Positions 34,151 to 42,817 of a stretch of 64,000 nt of DNA are shown here, piece by piece; position 1 is the first letter of the stretch, and every line of letters begins with the position of its first letter. The stretch lies in the NCBI RefSeq assembly GCF_000219725.1, contig NC_015732.1, positions 2,672,972-2,736,971 on the forward strand. The letters run 5' to 3'. The notes under the pieces are model-generated. The model did no database searches and had not been told where the DNA came from. It worked only from the letters and a program-made list of their open reading frames with translations. The position numbers and the translations under genes were made by a program. The stretch comes from Gracilinema caldarium DSM 7334 (GTDB taxonomy: Bacteria; Spirochaetota; Spirochaetia; Treponematales; Breznakiellaceae).

Positions 34151-36238
34151 CTATTTATGAACCAGAGTTAATTCTTGCTCAGTTCTGGCTTTTGGTAATT
34201 GGCGAATTTCTTCAATGAGTTTAGAGCTCAGCTCATCCACATGGGAAGCAACAGTGGCTATGGTTTCAGTATAGTGATTAATTTTTTCAAGCCGTTCGAG
34301 AATCTGTTTTCCTCCTGCATGTTGCTCAAAGACAATAGCTTGCACCTGCTGTTGATGTTGGACAAGGTTTTGAATTTGTGAAAACACTGCAATAAAGCTT
34401 TCATGGGTCTTTTCAGATTGAGCACGGGTCATATCGATAAGTTGTTTGATCTCTTTTAGATACCGCGAAATCGAAGTAGCCTGCACTGCAACATGTTCGG
34501 CTAGTTTTTTTATCTCCGTAGCCACCACGGTAAAACCTTTACCAAGAGACCCTGCATGAGCAGCCTCAATGGCAGCATTAATAGCTAAAAGGTTTGTTTG
34601 ATTGGCAATTTCTTCTATTATGGAACTGGCATCGAGAATAGTGACTGATCGATGAGCAATGTTTTCCATTAAATCCGATATATTTGAAATATTACTCCTG
34701 TTTTCTTCGGATGAGGTGAGTAAAACCTGAGAGGTATGAATTGTAGTTGAAACAATTTCATGAATTTTGTTGATGTCTTCCACCATCTCTATAATAGTTC
34801 GTGAAGATTCGTCCATAAAGTCTTTCAGGGCACCACTAACTTCATTCAGTTTATCGATAGGCTCTTCGCTCTTAGAAAGAGTCTGAATGCTACGATTAGA
34901 AAAATCCTCCAGCATCTGTACCAGATTTTCCTTGTACGAGTTATGAAGACGGTGTATTTCCCGTTCCATGTAGTGACGGCAATTTTCTGGTTTGTTAAGG
35001 CCATTAAAAATAGCTACAGCCATCTGTTCACAGCTTTTATATCCACAGGAACTACAATCTAAAATATCTCGTTCCGATTCTTTATAAGTCTTACGGTTAA
35101 TCTCATTAATAAAATTACTATCAGGCTCCCGGATCATCTTTTTAAACATGGAAGACCTATCAACATACTTACGAACATACAAATCCGGTTTCCAGAACTG
35201 TTTGATAGTTTTTAATAGTTTTCGAGAAGATCTATATCTCTGTATTGCACCTCGAGATCGGTCTTCGATTTTCTTTTCAATCTTATCGAGATTCTTACCC
35301 TGATTAAGGGTACCAGGGCCACCGTTACATCCCATTTCACAGCTTAAGCAATCTACTAACTCAAAAATGGGGGCTTCACCAGACTGAATCGATTCTCCAA
35401 GATGCGCAAAGTAATGGTACACTTCGGGGCCTTCAATTTTTCTTGTTTTTGAGGCGATATCAGGTACATGGCGAGCTACGGTCCTCATGAGTCCACCGGG
35501 CGAGGAAAAAAGGACAGCCCGCTCTGCTGGCGGCCCCTTGAATTCAACCGCAGGATACCTGGAAAGATCTATACCATGGGATTCAATGTACGCCTGAAGA
35601 GAACGAAATGTTATATTGTAGTCCCCAAGGCCTACGGCATCAAATTCTCGTCGTTTTGCATAACAGGGAGAAATAGCCGCAAGTTTATAGTTCCGATAGG
35701 CAGGATAAAATTCTCGAATCATTTTAAAAGTATGCACCATGGGACTATCAGCAGGCGCTAAGAGGGGTATAAGCTCAGGCCGATAGGTTTCTATGTAAGA
35801 AACAATAGCAGGACAGGGCTGAGCAATGATACATTCCGGATCTTGGGTTTTCTTATACTGAAGATAGGAATAGACAGTCAGTTCCGCCCCAAAACTTACA
35901 TCAAAAATCGCTTCTACCCCAAGGGATTGTAAAAAACCAGCTAGTTGTTGGTACCGGCCTTCAAAACCACTGGCCGCTGCGGGGGCCATGATAGCTACTA
36001 TCTTTTCCCCCCGCAAAAGGGCCTCCTGAAAAGTATCCCAATCATCAATTCCGATCCTTGCTCCATGGGTGCAGGCACTGATACAAGCACCACATCCAAG
36101 ACAAAGATCACTGTTAATTTTTACATAAGATCCCGACCCATCGTTACACATCTTTGCTGGGCAGACACTGATACAACGATGGCAATTAACACATTTTTCT
36201 TCAAGCACTTTTATCACTGGTCGTTGTTGTAAAGCCAT
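34151..36238 (-). CDS. [FeFe]-hydrogenase-like sensor fused to a chemoreceptor signalling domain
   Basis: A 695-residue soluble protein. Residues 16-26 hold a CxxCxxCxxxC ferredoxin motif, with a second, [11 protein letters not shown], soon after. An [FeFe]-hydrogenase H-domain follows with L1 [13 protein letters not shown]2 [12 protein letters not shown] and L3 [13 protein letters not shown], so the cluster cysteines are present. The first Cys of the usual TSCCP is absent, as in sensory rather than catalytic hydrogenases. [10 protein letters not shown] Fe-S domain comes next. The last 240 residues form a methyl-accepting signalling bundle with tip [20 protein letters not shown]. There is no membrane segment. 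It probably reports H2 or redox state to CheA. The start follows AAGGGG; a start at 36286 would lie in the -10 box. Confidence 0.92.
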   Translation of the reverse strand: MALQQRPVIKVLEEKCVNCHRCISVCPAKMCNDGSGSYVKINSDLCLGCGACISACTHGARIGIDDWDTFQEALLRGEKIVAIMAPAAASGFEGRYQQLAGFLQSLGVEAIFDVSFGAELTVYSYLQYKKTQDPECIIAQPCPAIVSYIETYRPELIPLLAPADSPMVHTFKMIREFYPAYRNYKLAAISPCYAKRREFDAVGLGDYNITFRSLQAYIESHGIDLSRYPAVEFKGPPAERAVLFSSPGGLMRTVARHVPDIASKTRKIEGPEVYHYFAHLGESIQSGEAPIFELVDCLSCEMGCNGGPGTLNQGKNLDKIEKKIEDRSRGAIQRYRSSRKLLKTIKQFWKPDLYVRKYVDRSSMFKKMIREPDSNFINEINRKTYKESERDILDCSSCGYKSCEQMAVAIFNGLNKPENCRHYMEREIHRLHNSYKENLVQMLEDFSNRSIQTLSKSEEPIDKLNEVSGALKDFMDESSRTIIEMVEDINKIHEIVSTTIHTSQVLLTSSEENRSNISNISDLMENIAHRSVTILDASSIIEEIANQTNLLAINAAIEAAHAGSLGKGFTVVATEIKKLAEHVAVQATSISRYLKEIKQLIDMTRAQSEKTHESFIAVFSQIQNLVQHQQQVQAIVFEQHAGGKQILERLEKINHYTETIATVASHVDELSSKLIEEIRQLPKARTEQELTLVHK

Positions 36239-36281
36239 ACACACCCCTTTTATTCTGAATCGGTTTAGCTTTATCAGCAAT

Positions 36282-36310
36282 AGCATACCACTAATTAAGA
36301 AATCGGTGAA
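36282..36310 (-). promoter_or_regulatory. Promoter of the hydrogenase-chemoreceptor gene
   Basis: TTCACC (36305-36310), a 17-nt spacer and TATGCT (36282-36287) on the minus strand, with a leader of about 37 nt. Confidence 0.5.
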
Positions 36311-36342
36311 TATCGATTTTAGATTTTTGTTAAAGCGCTAAT

Positions 36343-36969
36343 ATGGCTGCATTCTTTTTGTTACGTATTGGCAAACTGATTGATAGAAAAGACTGGATTG
36401 AAGATGCCCTTCATCAATATTATTGGCATGAAGAATTATTGCAGGATCAAAAAACCAATTTATTTTACCACGGGTGGGATAATCTTAATAAAGATCATAT
36501 GTCTGGAATATTCTGGGCACGGGGAAATGCCTGGGCTGCATTAACTATGGCAGAGGCCCTTAAGCTCATTGATTATACTTATCCAATGTTTATGCAACTC
36601 GATGGAGCCCTGCGTGATCAGTTAAGTGCCCTGGTTCGTTTACAAACAGACAATGGACTCTGGCATACAGTACTTACGGATCCAACGTCCTATGAAGAAA
36701 TCTCTGCCTCTGCGGGTATTGGCTCGGCACTTCTGCGTTATGGACACCCCCTTCATAAATCACTTGCGGAAAAGGCGTTACAAGGTGTTCTTGCGCATAT
36801 TGACGAAGATGGGTCTGTACAAGATGTATCAGCAGGAACAGCTGTAATGGCTTCGGCAGAAGATTATAAACGGGTACCTAAAAAAAGAGTCCAGGGGTGG
36901 GGGCAAGGACTCGCCCTTGTATTCTTATCATACGCACTCATGAATATAAGTGAAGAACGTGAATTGTAG
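36343..36969 (+). pseudogene. Remnant of a GH105 unsaturated rhamnogalacturonyl/glucuronyl hydrolase
   Basis: The 208-residue frame matches only the C-terminal part of glycoside hydrolase family 105 (YteR/YesR-like). FYHGWDN with the catalytic-region Asp, IFWARGNAWAALTMAEAL, RLQTDNGLWHTVLTDP and EISASAGIGSALLRYG are all present. Full enzymes are about 350-380 residues; the first 150 or so are missing, and an in-frame TAA lies at 36331, just upstream. No SD is seen. A near-palindrome TTAAAGCGCTAAT (36330-36342) at the break resembles LacI-family operators. It is most likely a deletion relic and may not be expressed. Confidence 0.75.
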
Positions 36970-37046
36970 GCCAGCGCCCCCTCGGTGATTATTGACATCA
37001 ATACAATCACCAGAGGGTAATCGGGGTTGCTCTACTACCTCTATAT

Positions 37047-37817
37047 TTACTGTTCTATCTTCTTTAATTCTTCTTTGTCCTGTTTTAAAACTGTTGTAAA
37101 GAAATCGCTTTTAGAAGGAAGCGTAAGCTGCAACCCATAGGTATAATCGATTTCTATAGTGGCCTTCGACATATCAATTTCAAGAAGGTGACCTCCGAAT
37201 GAAAGATCCTTTGAAAGGAAGTGTAAATGAAACCCAGCCATATTCACACCCGCCATATAATCGGGTAACCATACTCCTATGAGAGTACCTTCGATATTAT
37301 TTGCTTCAAAGGTTGGTTGATTTTTCGTTACCTCTACCAACCGTGGATAAGGTTTTTGTTGTTTTGGAACACTACGGGTTTTGACATACGATACAGGGCC
37401 AGTTATTTTAATAAGATATGGAATATTTTTTGTTGGGAGCATTGACATTATCTTATCGTATAATGATGAAAGATTAGGAATTCGTTCATTAACTTGAAGC
37501 CTTTGATCTGTATCAAAAAAACTGACCGCTGTAAAAGGGGTTGTTACCGTCTTTGCTACTCGATACACCTTTCCATCAGCCTTTACCTGATAACATACCC
37601 CATTTAACAGAATCATCTCTCCATCAAGGCCATCAAAAGTCCCTATTCCAGTATCCCCATATTTTAAAAGGTTCTCAATCGTTTCAACCCCATCGTAAAC
37701 GCCTTCTTGAAGTGCTCCTAAAGTAGAAATCTGGTAAATCACATCCCCTTTGTTTTGAGCAAAAAGGATTCCTCCAACCAACAAAACAATCAAAATACAA
37801 ACGATATTTCGTCTCAT
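37047..37817 (-). CDS. budA: Exported alpha-acetolactate decarboxylase
   Basis: A 256-residue protein with a signal peptide (MRRNIVCILIVLLVGGILFAQ) and a mature acetolactate decarboxylase. The ISTLGALQEGVYDG start, TGIGTFDGLDGEMILLNG, and the zinc motif GFHLHFLSKDLSFGGHLLE give the three metal-binding His. The enzyme turns acetolactate into acetoin. Most homologues are cytoplasmic, but exported forms are known in Gram-positive bacteria. GGAGG lies five bases before 37817; the longer ORF to 38000 crosses the divergent promoter and is rejected. It is divergent from the Cache/chemoreceptor pair. Confidence 0.93.
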   Translation of the reverse strand: MRRNIVCILIVLLVGGILFAQNKGDVIYQISTLGALQEGVYDGVETIENLLKYGDTGIGTFDGLDGEMILLNGVCYQVKADGKVYRVAKTVTTPFTAVSFFDTDQRLQVNERIPNLSSLYDKIMSMLPTKNIPYLIKITGPVSYVKTRSVPKQQKPYPRLVEVTKNQPTFEANNIEGTLIGVWLPDYMAGVNMAGFHLHFLSKDLSFGGHLLEIDMSKATIEIDYTYGLQLTLPSKSDFFTTVLKQDKEELKKIEQ

Positions 37818-37876
37818 ATAAACCTCCAACACTATAATACGCCAAATTACAAAATACACAATTATTTTTTTTAAAA

Positions 37877-37906
37877 TTGACAGCTCTTTTATAATGCTTA
37901 TATAAT
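37877..37906 (+). promoter_or_regulatory. Strong promoter of the Cache-protein/chemoreceptor operon
   Basis: Consensus TTGACA (37877-37882), an 18-nt spacer and TATAAT (37901-37906), followed by AAGGAGG before ATG 37942. Confidence 0.8.
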
Positions 37907-37941
37907 CTGAAATATAAACATATCCACAAGGAGGTAAGCAC

Positions 37942-38451
37942 ATGAAGCGTATCATTATGAGTATCCTTATTAGTATAAGCATGGTAATATTGTTAGACAA
38001 TGTTATTGCTCAGACAAAAAGCAAAATTGATCCTGAGAAAGAAAAAAAAGTAATTAACCTCGTTAACAGTGGTATTACCTTTATTCAAAAAAATGGTATT
38101 GATAAGGCAGTAAAGGCTTTTCAAGATACTAAGGGAGGGTTTATTGATGGAGAATTTTATATTTTCCTTTATGACCTTGAGGGAAATGCTCTTGTGGTGG
38201 GAAGCAATACAAGTCTTATCGGTAAAAATCTCATGAACATATCCAGTACCGATCGAAATGGTAATAAGGTATACCAGGTGAAGGAATTAATTAATATTGC
38301 CAAAACAAAAGGGGAAGGATGGTTCGAATGGGCATGGCAGAACCCAGAAACAAAAAAATTTGGACCGAAACGGGGTTACGCAAAACGAATCGATGTTGAG
38401 GGCAAATCATATATGATAGGTTCAGGTTATTATGTAGGTGATGAAGATTAG
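37942..38451 (+). CDS. Secreted single-Cache sensor protein
   Basis: A 169-residue protein with a signal peptide (about 23 residues, ending in IAQ) and one small Cache domain. Its segments are EKKVINLVNSGITFIQKNG, GGFIDGEFYIFLYDLEGNALV, LIGKNLMN and GWFEWAWQNPETKK, ending in AKRIDVEGKSYMIGSGYYV. This pattern is the extracellular sCache_2 fold that binds small organic acids in chemoreceptors and kinases. Here it is free in the periplasm, with no membrane or output domain. The neighbouring chemoreceptor, 64 bases downstream, lacks a Cache domain, suggesting the two work as a pair (inference). Confidence 0.82.
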   Translation: MKRIIMSILISISMVILLDNVIAQTKSKIDPEKEKKVINLVNSGITFIQKNGIDKAVKAFQDTKGGFIDGEFYIFLYDLEGNALVVGSNTSLIGKNLMNISSTDRNGNKVYQVKELINIAKTKGEGWFEWAWQNPETKKFGPKRGYAKRIDVEGKSYMIGSGYYVGDED

Positions 38452-38461
38452 ATTAATTTAT

Positions 38462-38487
38462 AATCAGGGGATTATGTTCCCCTGATT
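38462..38487 (+). other. Intercistronic hairpin between Cache protein and chemoreceptor
   Basis: A perfect 9-bp stem AATCAGGGG/CCCCTGATT with an 8-base loop. There is no T-run after it, so an mRNA-stability or processing role is likelier than termination. It could give more Cache protein than receptor. Confidence 0.5.
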
Positions 38488-38515
38488 CCAAAAAAAATTA
38501 AATTTGTGAGCCATC

Positions 38516-40312
38516 ATGAAATTTTCATTCAACAATAGGACCTTATTTCAAAAGCTCCTATGTATTCCAGTTTTAATAGTTGTTGTATTTTCAATAATTA
38601 CAGGTTTTTTCTTTTTCAATCAACGTCAGATTCAATTAACAATGAAATATTTTAATAATTCATTAAACTACTACGAGAAAAGTCTTGAATTTACCACATT
38701 GCTTACCAGTAGTTTTGAGCGCATGCTGTTAGCAGCTCAGTATTACACCTCGGGAATACATTCAGAACAAAAAACAATTCAGGAAATAGATGCTATTAAA
38801 AAGAGTCTTAAAGATTTACAAAATACTTTTGTAATTTTTAAAGATATTTTAAGTGATGAGCTGTATCAAAAAACTCAACATGCTATTACAGTATATCTTG
38901 AGTTTTCACAATACTACCTGGATTCTATTCTTATTGAAGCATCAGTTGTTGCAGGTTACCTACCATCACTCCATGAAAGTTTTGTTGTCTTAGAAGATAT
39001 TATCACTGAAAGCAATGATCGAATCGAAGAAGATTTTAATAAAACTAAGGTTGATTTAACAAATTTGCTTACAACCTTTGCAACATTTCTCATTTTTATA
39101 ATGTTACTTAGTGCTGTAATCTTTTTTAGTCTTTCTTTTTCTATTTCTAACGCAATAGTAAAACGGATGATACAAATTCTCACTTTTATGAAGGATCTGT
39201 CAGCGGGAAACCTTACTAGTGATATTCAAGACCCCTACAAAGACGAAATTGGGAATATTATAAGACTTTGTCATGACGTACGTTCGTACTTGACTACAAT
39301 GGTTAAAAATATAGAACAGGTTATTATAAGTAATAGAAATGTTGTTGAACAATTATCACATCAATCTTCTGAATTTACCTCTGCTATTGAAGAAATGAGA
39401 AGCCAGACAGATATTATGAACAAGAACACAGGGCTTCTCCATGAAGAAATAGATTCTGCAAGCAAAGCAACAGAAGAAATAAAAAAAGAAATTGATGATA
39501 TTGTTAAAACTATTAAGCAACAATTCAGCCTTAATCAGCAAGTGACCGATTTTATTTCACTTTTTATTGATGATATATATGCCATTTCACAACTTACAAA
39601 TGAAAAAATACATATCACTCGTGAACTCATTGCTAAAACAACAACGGCTGAAGAAGTGGTAAACGACTACCATATATTAATGGATGAAATGAAAAAATCG
39701 ACCGAAGCCATATCAGAGATGATTAGCATTATTAATAATGTAGCAGAACAGACGAATCTGTTAGCACTTAACGCTGCAATCGAAGCAGCCCATGCAGGAG
39801 AAGCAGGAAAAGGATTTGCAGTTGTAGCCGATGAAATAAAAAAACTTTCCGAACTTACCAAAGAACGGGTAGATACTGCAGGGATGTCTTTACGGGATTT
39901 AATTGAAAAAATTCACCGTGGGTCTGATTATAGCACTGATACCCAACATATCATTGGGGAAATCTTAAATGGAATAAAGACAGTTGCAGCGAGTGTGGAA
40001 GAAATAGGAACTGTTATGAATACAACAAATGAAAAGAATATACAAATAAAAGAAATGGTTACTCAACTCAAAGAAATTACAAGTAATATAAACAATGCAA
40101 GTAAAACTATTGATGCTCGTACAAACCTCATTAATATTTCAATAGAGAAGGTACGGAACCTTTCGTTGGAGCATAAAAGCGGTATTGGAGAAATTACAAT
40201 TGGCATACAACAAATATTTGAGCTTACTCCTACTCTCACCGCTTTGAGTAAAACTAATCAAGATAACAATTTGATTCTTGAAAAAGAAATAAAGGAATTC
40301 ACAATACAGTGA
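38516..40312 (+). CDS. Methyl-accepting chemotaxis protein, four-helix-bundle sensor type
   Basis: A 598-residue chemoreceptor. TM1 lies at about residues 15-36, and a helical periplasmic region of about 150 residues resembles the 4HB_MCP sensor rather than Cache. TM2 is near 190-212, then HAMP ([17 protein letters not shown]) and the signalling bundle with the tip [28 protein letters not shown]. It is AT-rich. It shares a transcript with the secreted Cache protein upstream, which may present ligand to it as periplasmic binding proteins do to Tar and Tsr. The ribosome-binding site is weak (GTGAG). Confidence 0.92.
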   Translation: MKFSFNNRTLFQKLLCIPVLIVVVFSIITGFFFFNQRQIQLTMKYFNNSLNYYEKSLEFTTLLTSSFERMLLAAQYYTSGIHSEQKTIQEIDAIKKSLKDLQNTFVIFKDILSDELYQKTQHAITVYLEFSQYYLDSILIEASVVAGYLPSLHESFVVLEDIITESNDRIEEDFNKTKVDLTNLLTTFATFLIFIMLLSAVIFFSLSFSISNAIVKRMIQILTFMKDLSAGNLTSDIQDPYKDEIGNIIRLCHDVRSYLTTMVKNIEQVIISNRNVVEQLSHQSSEFTSAIEEMRSQTDIMNKNTGLLHEEIDSASKATEEIKKEIDDIVKTIKQQFSLNQQVTDFISLFIDDIYAISQLTNEKIHITRELIAKTTTAEEVVNDYHILMDEMKKSTEAISEMISIINNVAEQTNLLALNAAIEAAHAGEAGKGFAVVADEIKKLSELTKERVDTAGMSLRDLIEKIHRGSDYSTDTQHIIGEILNGIKTVAASVEEIGTVMNTTNEKNIQIKEMVTQLKEITSNINNASKTIDARTNLINISIEKVRNLSLEHKSGIGEITIGIQQIFELTPTLTALSKTNQDNNLILEKEIKEFTIQ

Positions 40313-40328
40313 TAATCGCATTTCCCCC

Positions 40329-40358
40329 TTGTCCTGCAGGGTTCCTTTGTGGTAGTCT
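40329..40358 (+). promoter_or_regulatory. Promoter of the purCFMNHD operon
   Basis: TTGTCC (40329-40334), an 18-nt spacer and TAGTCT (40353-40358), placing the start of transcription just ahead of the guanine aptamer. The -35 is identical to that of purL. Confidence 0.5.
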
Positions 40359-40378
40359 GCGGCTAGACAGTACACCAT

Positions 40379-40451
40379 CGGTCCATATATGCCCCGTAAT
40401 ACGGTCGGGGTGTTTCTACCAGGGAGCCGTAAACCTCCTGACTATGGGCTG
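40379..40451 (+). ncRNA. Purine riboswitch, guanine class
   Basis: The aptamer shows P1 (40379-40387 with 40443-40451, 9 bp including G-U pairs), P2 CCCCG/CGGGG with loop TAATACGGT, the J2/3 sequence GTTTCTACC, P3 with loop CCGTAAA, and J3/1 GACTAT. The cytosine in GACTAT is the residue that pairs with guanine; adenine switches carry U there. It lies in the leader of the purine operon and should switch it off when guanine or hypoxanthine is plentiful. Confidence 0.95.
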
Positions 40452-40594
40452 AGAAACACATCAGGCAACTCTCAGAAAAGTACTTTGAGGAGCATCAGCT
40501 CCGGGAGCTTAAACACTCCATTATATTTTTCTGAGGAATGGCCATTCATTGCGGACCGAGCGGTATACGTCAATCCAAGACGGGGAGGGTCCGC
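40449..40594 (+). promoter_or_regulatory. Expression platform of the guanine riboswitch
   Basis: Three mutually exclusive pairings are visible. CTGAGA (40449-40454, overlapping the 3' strand of P1) can pair with TCTCAG (40470-40475). CTCAGAAAA (40471-40479) can pair with TTTTCTGAG (40527-40535). Between them are GGAGC/GCTCC hairpins and a T-rich stretch. Further on, GCGGACC (40551-40557) pairs with GGTCCGC (40588-40594), next to the purC ribosome-binding site. Whether control is by termination or translation is not clear. Confidence 0.6.
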
Positions 40595-40596
40595 CT

Positions 40597-41307
40597 ATGT
40601 ATGCTAAAGGTCCACAGCTCTACGAAGGCAAGGCTAAAAAGGTCTTTGCCACCACCGATCCAGATCTGGTTATTATCCACTATAAAGACGACGCCACAGC
40701 CTTTAACGGCGAAAAAAAAGGCCAGATAGAGGACAAGGGGGTCATGAACAACCGCATTACCTCTATTCTCTTTTCCCACCTCGCCCAAGCAGGGATCCCT
40801 ACCCATTTTATCGAACAGCTGAACGACCGCGATATGGTCTGCAAAAAGGTTACCATTATCCCCCTGGAAGTAATTATCCGAAACGTCGCCGCCGGTTCCA
40901 TGTCAAAGCGCCTTGGTGTTGCCGAAGGAACCGAATTAAAAACAACGGTATTCGAAATCTCCTATAAAAATGATGCTTTGGGAGATCCCCTCATCAACGA
41001 TTACCATGCGGTGGCTATAGGACTGGCAAGCTTTGCTGAATTGGAAGAAATATATCACCTTGCCGGCAGAATAAACGAAAGCCTCAAGGTCTTTTTCCTT
41101 GAACGGGGTATCAGGCTCATCGATTTTAAGCTTGAATTCGGCCGGACGAGCCAGGGTGAGCTGGTATTGGCCGACGAGATATCCCCCGACACCTGCCGTT
41201 TCTGGGATGCTGCAACGAATGAAAAACTGGACAAGGACCGGTTCCGCCGGGATCTGGGAAATGTGAAAGAAGCATACATCGAAATTCTGTCGCGGATCAG
41301 CCGCTAG
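40597..41307 (+). CDS. purC: SAICAR synthase
   Basis: A 236-residue enzyme joining aspartate to CAIR with ATP. The family pattern is clear: [12 protein letters not shown] at the N-terminus, [39 protein letters not shown], and [30 protein letters not shown]. The length is standard. ATG 40597 follows GGGGAGG; the frame is open from 40549, but that start lies within the leader hairpin. It is the first gene of a six-gene purine operon whose members are separated by 18-82 bases or overlap. Confidence 0.97.
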   Translation: MYAKGPQLYEGKAKKVFATTDPDLVIIHYKDDATAFNGEKKGQIEDKGVMNNRITSILFSHLAQAGIPTHFIEQLNDRDMVCKKVTIIPLEVIIRNVAAGSMSKRLGVAEGTELKTTVFEISYKNDALGDPLINDYHAVAIGLASFAELEEIYHLAGRINESLKVFFLERGIRLIDFKLEFGRTSQGELVLADEISPDTCRFWDAATNEKLDKDRFRRDLGNVKEAYIEILSRISR

Positions 41308-41325
41308 CGGCAAAGGGCACAGTAT

Positions 41326-42735
41326 ATGCGGGACGAACAGCTCTCTGAACAGTTCTATACGGAGGATAAACTCCACGAAGAATGCGGCGTTTTCGGGGTG
41401 TACTCGAGCAAGACCGACCGGAATGTGGCGCCCCTGGTGTACTATGGCCTTTTTTCACTTCAGCACCGGGGCCAGGAAAGCGCCGGTATTGCTGTAGCCC
41501 ACGATGGTTCGATCGAATGCCGGAAAGGAATGGGCCTCGTGGGTGAAGTCTTTGACCCCGCAACCCTTTCCCAGCTTTCGGGCCCCCTTGCCATCGGCCA
41601 TGTTCGCTATTCTACCGCCGGATCCAGTACCATCGAAAATGCCCAGCCCTTTGTCAGCCGCTTTAAACTGGGATCTATCGCAGTGGCTCACAACGGCAAC
41701 CTGACCAATGCCACCGTCGTCCGGGAACTCCTGGAAGACGCGGGAGTAGGCTTTGTATCCTCCAGCGACAGCGAAGTTATCATCAATCTTATCGCAAAAA
41801 ATTATAAAAAGGGACTCGAAAAGGCCCTCACCGATACGATCCAGTTCATCAAAGGGAGCTATGCCCTCGTCGTGATGACCGAATCCTGCCTGGTGGGAGC
41901 CCGGGACCCCCATGGTATCCGGCCCCTCTGTCTCGGAAAGATTGATGAAGGCTGGGTACTGGCAAGCGAATCCTGTGCCATCGATGCGGTAGGCGGCGAA
42001 TTCGTGCGGGATATTGACCCGGGGGAAATTGTTGTGATCGACCAGAACGGAGTCCTTTCGTTCCGGTTTGGCGAACGGACCCGAAAAGCGGTCTGTGCCT
42101 TTGAGTACATCTATTTTGCCCGGCCGGACAGCACCATCGACTCGGTGGATGTTTATCAGGCCCGCATCCGGGCAGGGGAAATCCTTGGCCGGGAAGCGGT
42201 GGTCCCTGCGGATATCGTCATTGGGGTCCCTGATTCAGGGGTTCCCGCCGCAATCGGCTATGGCCGGGCCACGGGCACACCCTTCGGCTTCGGCATCGTG
42301 AAAAGCAAATATGTAGGCAGAACCTTTATCGCCCCAAGCCAGGATGAACGGGAACGGGCCGTATCGGTGAAACTGAATGTCCTCAAAAGTGAAGTGGCCG
42401 GGAAACGGGTCGTGATTATCGATGATTCCATCGTCCGGGGGACCACGAGCCGGCGCCTGGTTATGCTCCTGCGGCAGGCAGGAGCCAAGGAAGTCCATTT
42501 CCGGGTCTGTTCACCGCCGGTCCGATTTCCCTGCTATTTTGGCATCGACACCCCCCACCGGAAGGACCTTATCGGCAACGCCAACAGTGTAGAAGAAATC
42601 TGCAAAGCCATCGGCGCGGACAGCCTGGCTTTTATTTCTACTGGAGGGCTCTTAGAAGCCCTGAACGGAGAAAACGGTTACTGCCTTGGCTGTTTCACCG
42701 GCGAATACCCCGCTCCCACACCGGGGGAAGCATAA
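41326..42735 (+). CDS. purF: Amidophosphoribosyltransferase
   Basis: A 469-residue enzyme for the first committed step, making phosphoribosylamine from PRPP and glutamine. A 19-residue propeptide ends at the nucleophile Cys20 (CGVFGV), as in the Bacillus-type self-processed enzymes. The glutaminase domain shows GHVRYSTAG; the PRTase motif is VVIIDDSIVRGTTS. Four cysteines in VCAFEYIYFARPDS, RFPCYFGID and NGYCLGCF fit a 4Fe-4S cluster as in the B. subtilis enzyme. Feedback by purine nucleotides is expected from the family. Confidence 0.97.
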   Translation: MRDEQLSEQFYTEDKLHEECGVFGVYSSKTDRNVAPLVYYGLFSLQHRGQESAGIAVAHDGSIECRKGMGLVGEVFDPATLSQLSGPLAIGHVRYSTAGSSTIENAQPFVSRFKLGSIAVAHNGNLTNATVVRELLEDAGVGFVSSSDSEVIINLIAKNYKKGLEKALTDTIQFIKGSYALVVMTESCLVGARDPHGIRPLCLGKIDEGWVLASESCAIDAVGGEFVRDIDPGEIVVIDQNGVLSFRFGERTRKAVCAFEYIYFARPDSTIDSVDVYQARIRAGEILGREAVVPADIVIGVPDSGVPAAIGYGRATGTPFGFGIVKSKYVGRTFIAPSQDERERAVSVKLNVLKSEVAGKRVVIIDDSIVRGTTSRRLVMLLRQAGAKEVHFRVCSPPVRFPCYFGIDTPHRKDLIGNANSVEEICKAIGADSLAFISTGGLLEALNGENGYCLGCFTGEYPAPTPGEA

Positions 42736-42770
42736 TAATGAGCATATTAGTGAAACGAAACAAACCAGGG

Positions 42771-42798
42771 CGCTTCTAAAACTTCAGTTTTAGAAGCG
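42771..42798 (+). other. Intercistronic hairpin between purF and purM
   Basis: A perfect 12-bp stem CGCTTCTAAAAC (42771-42782) pairs with 42787-42798 around a TTCA loop. With no T-tract behind it, it is more likely an RNA-processing or stabilising element than a terminator. Confidence 0.6.
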
Positions 42799-42817
42799 TC
42801 CACAACAAGGAAGCACA

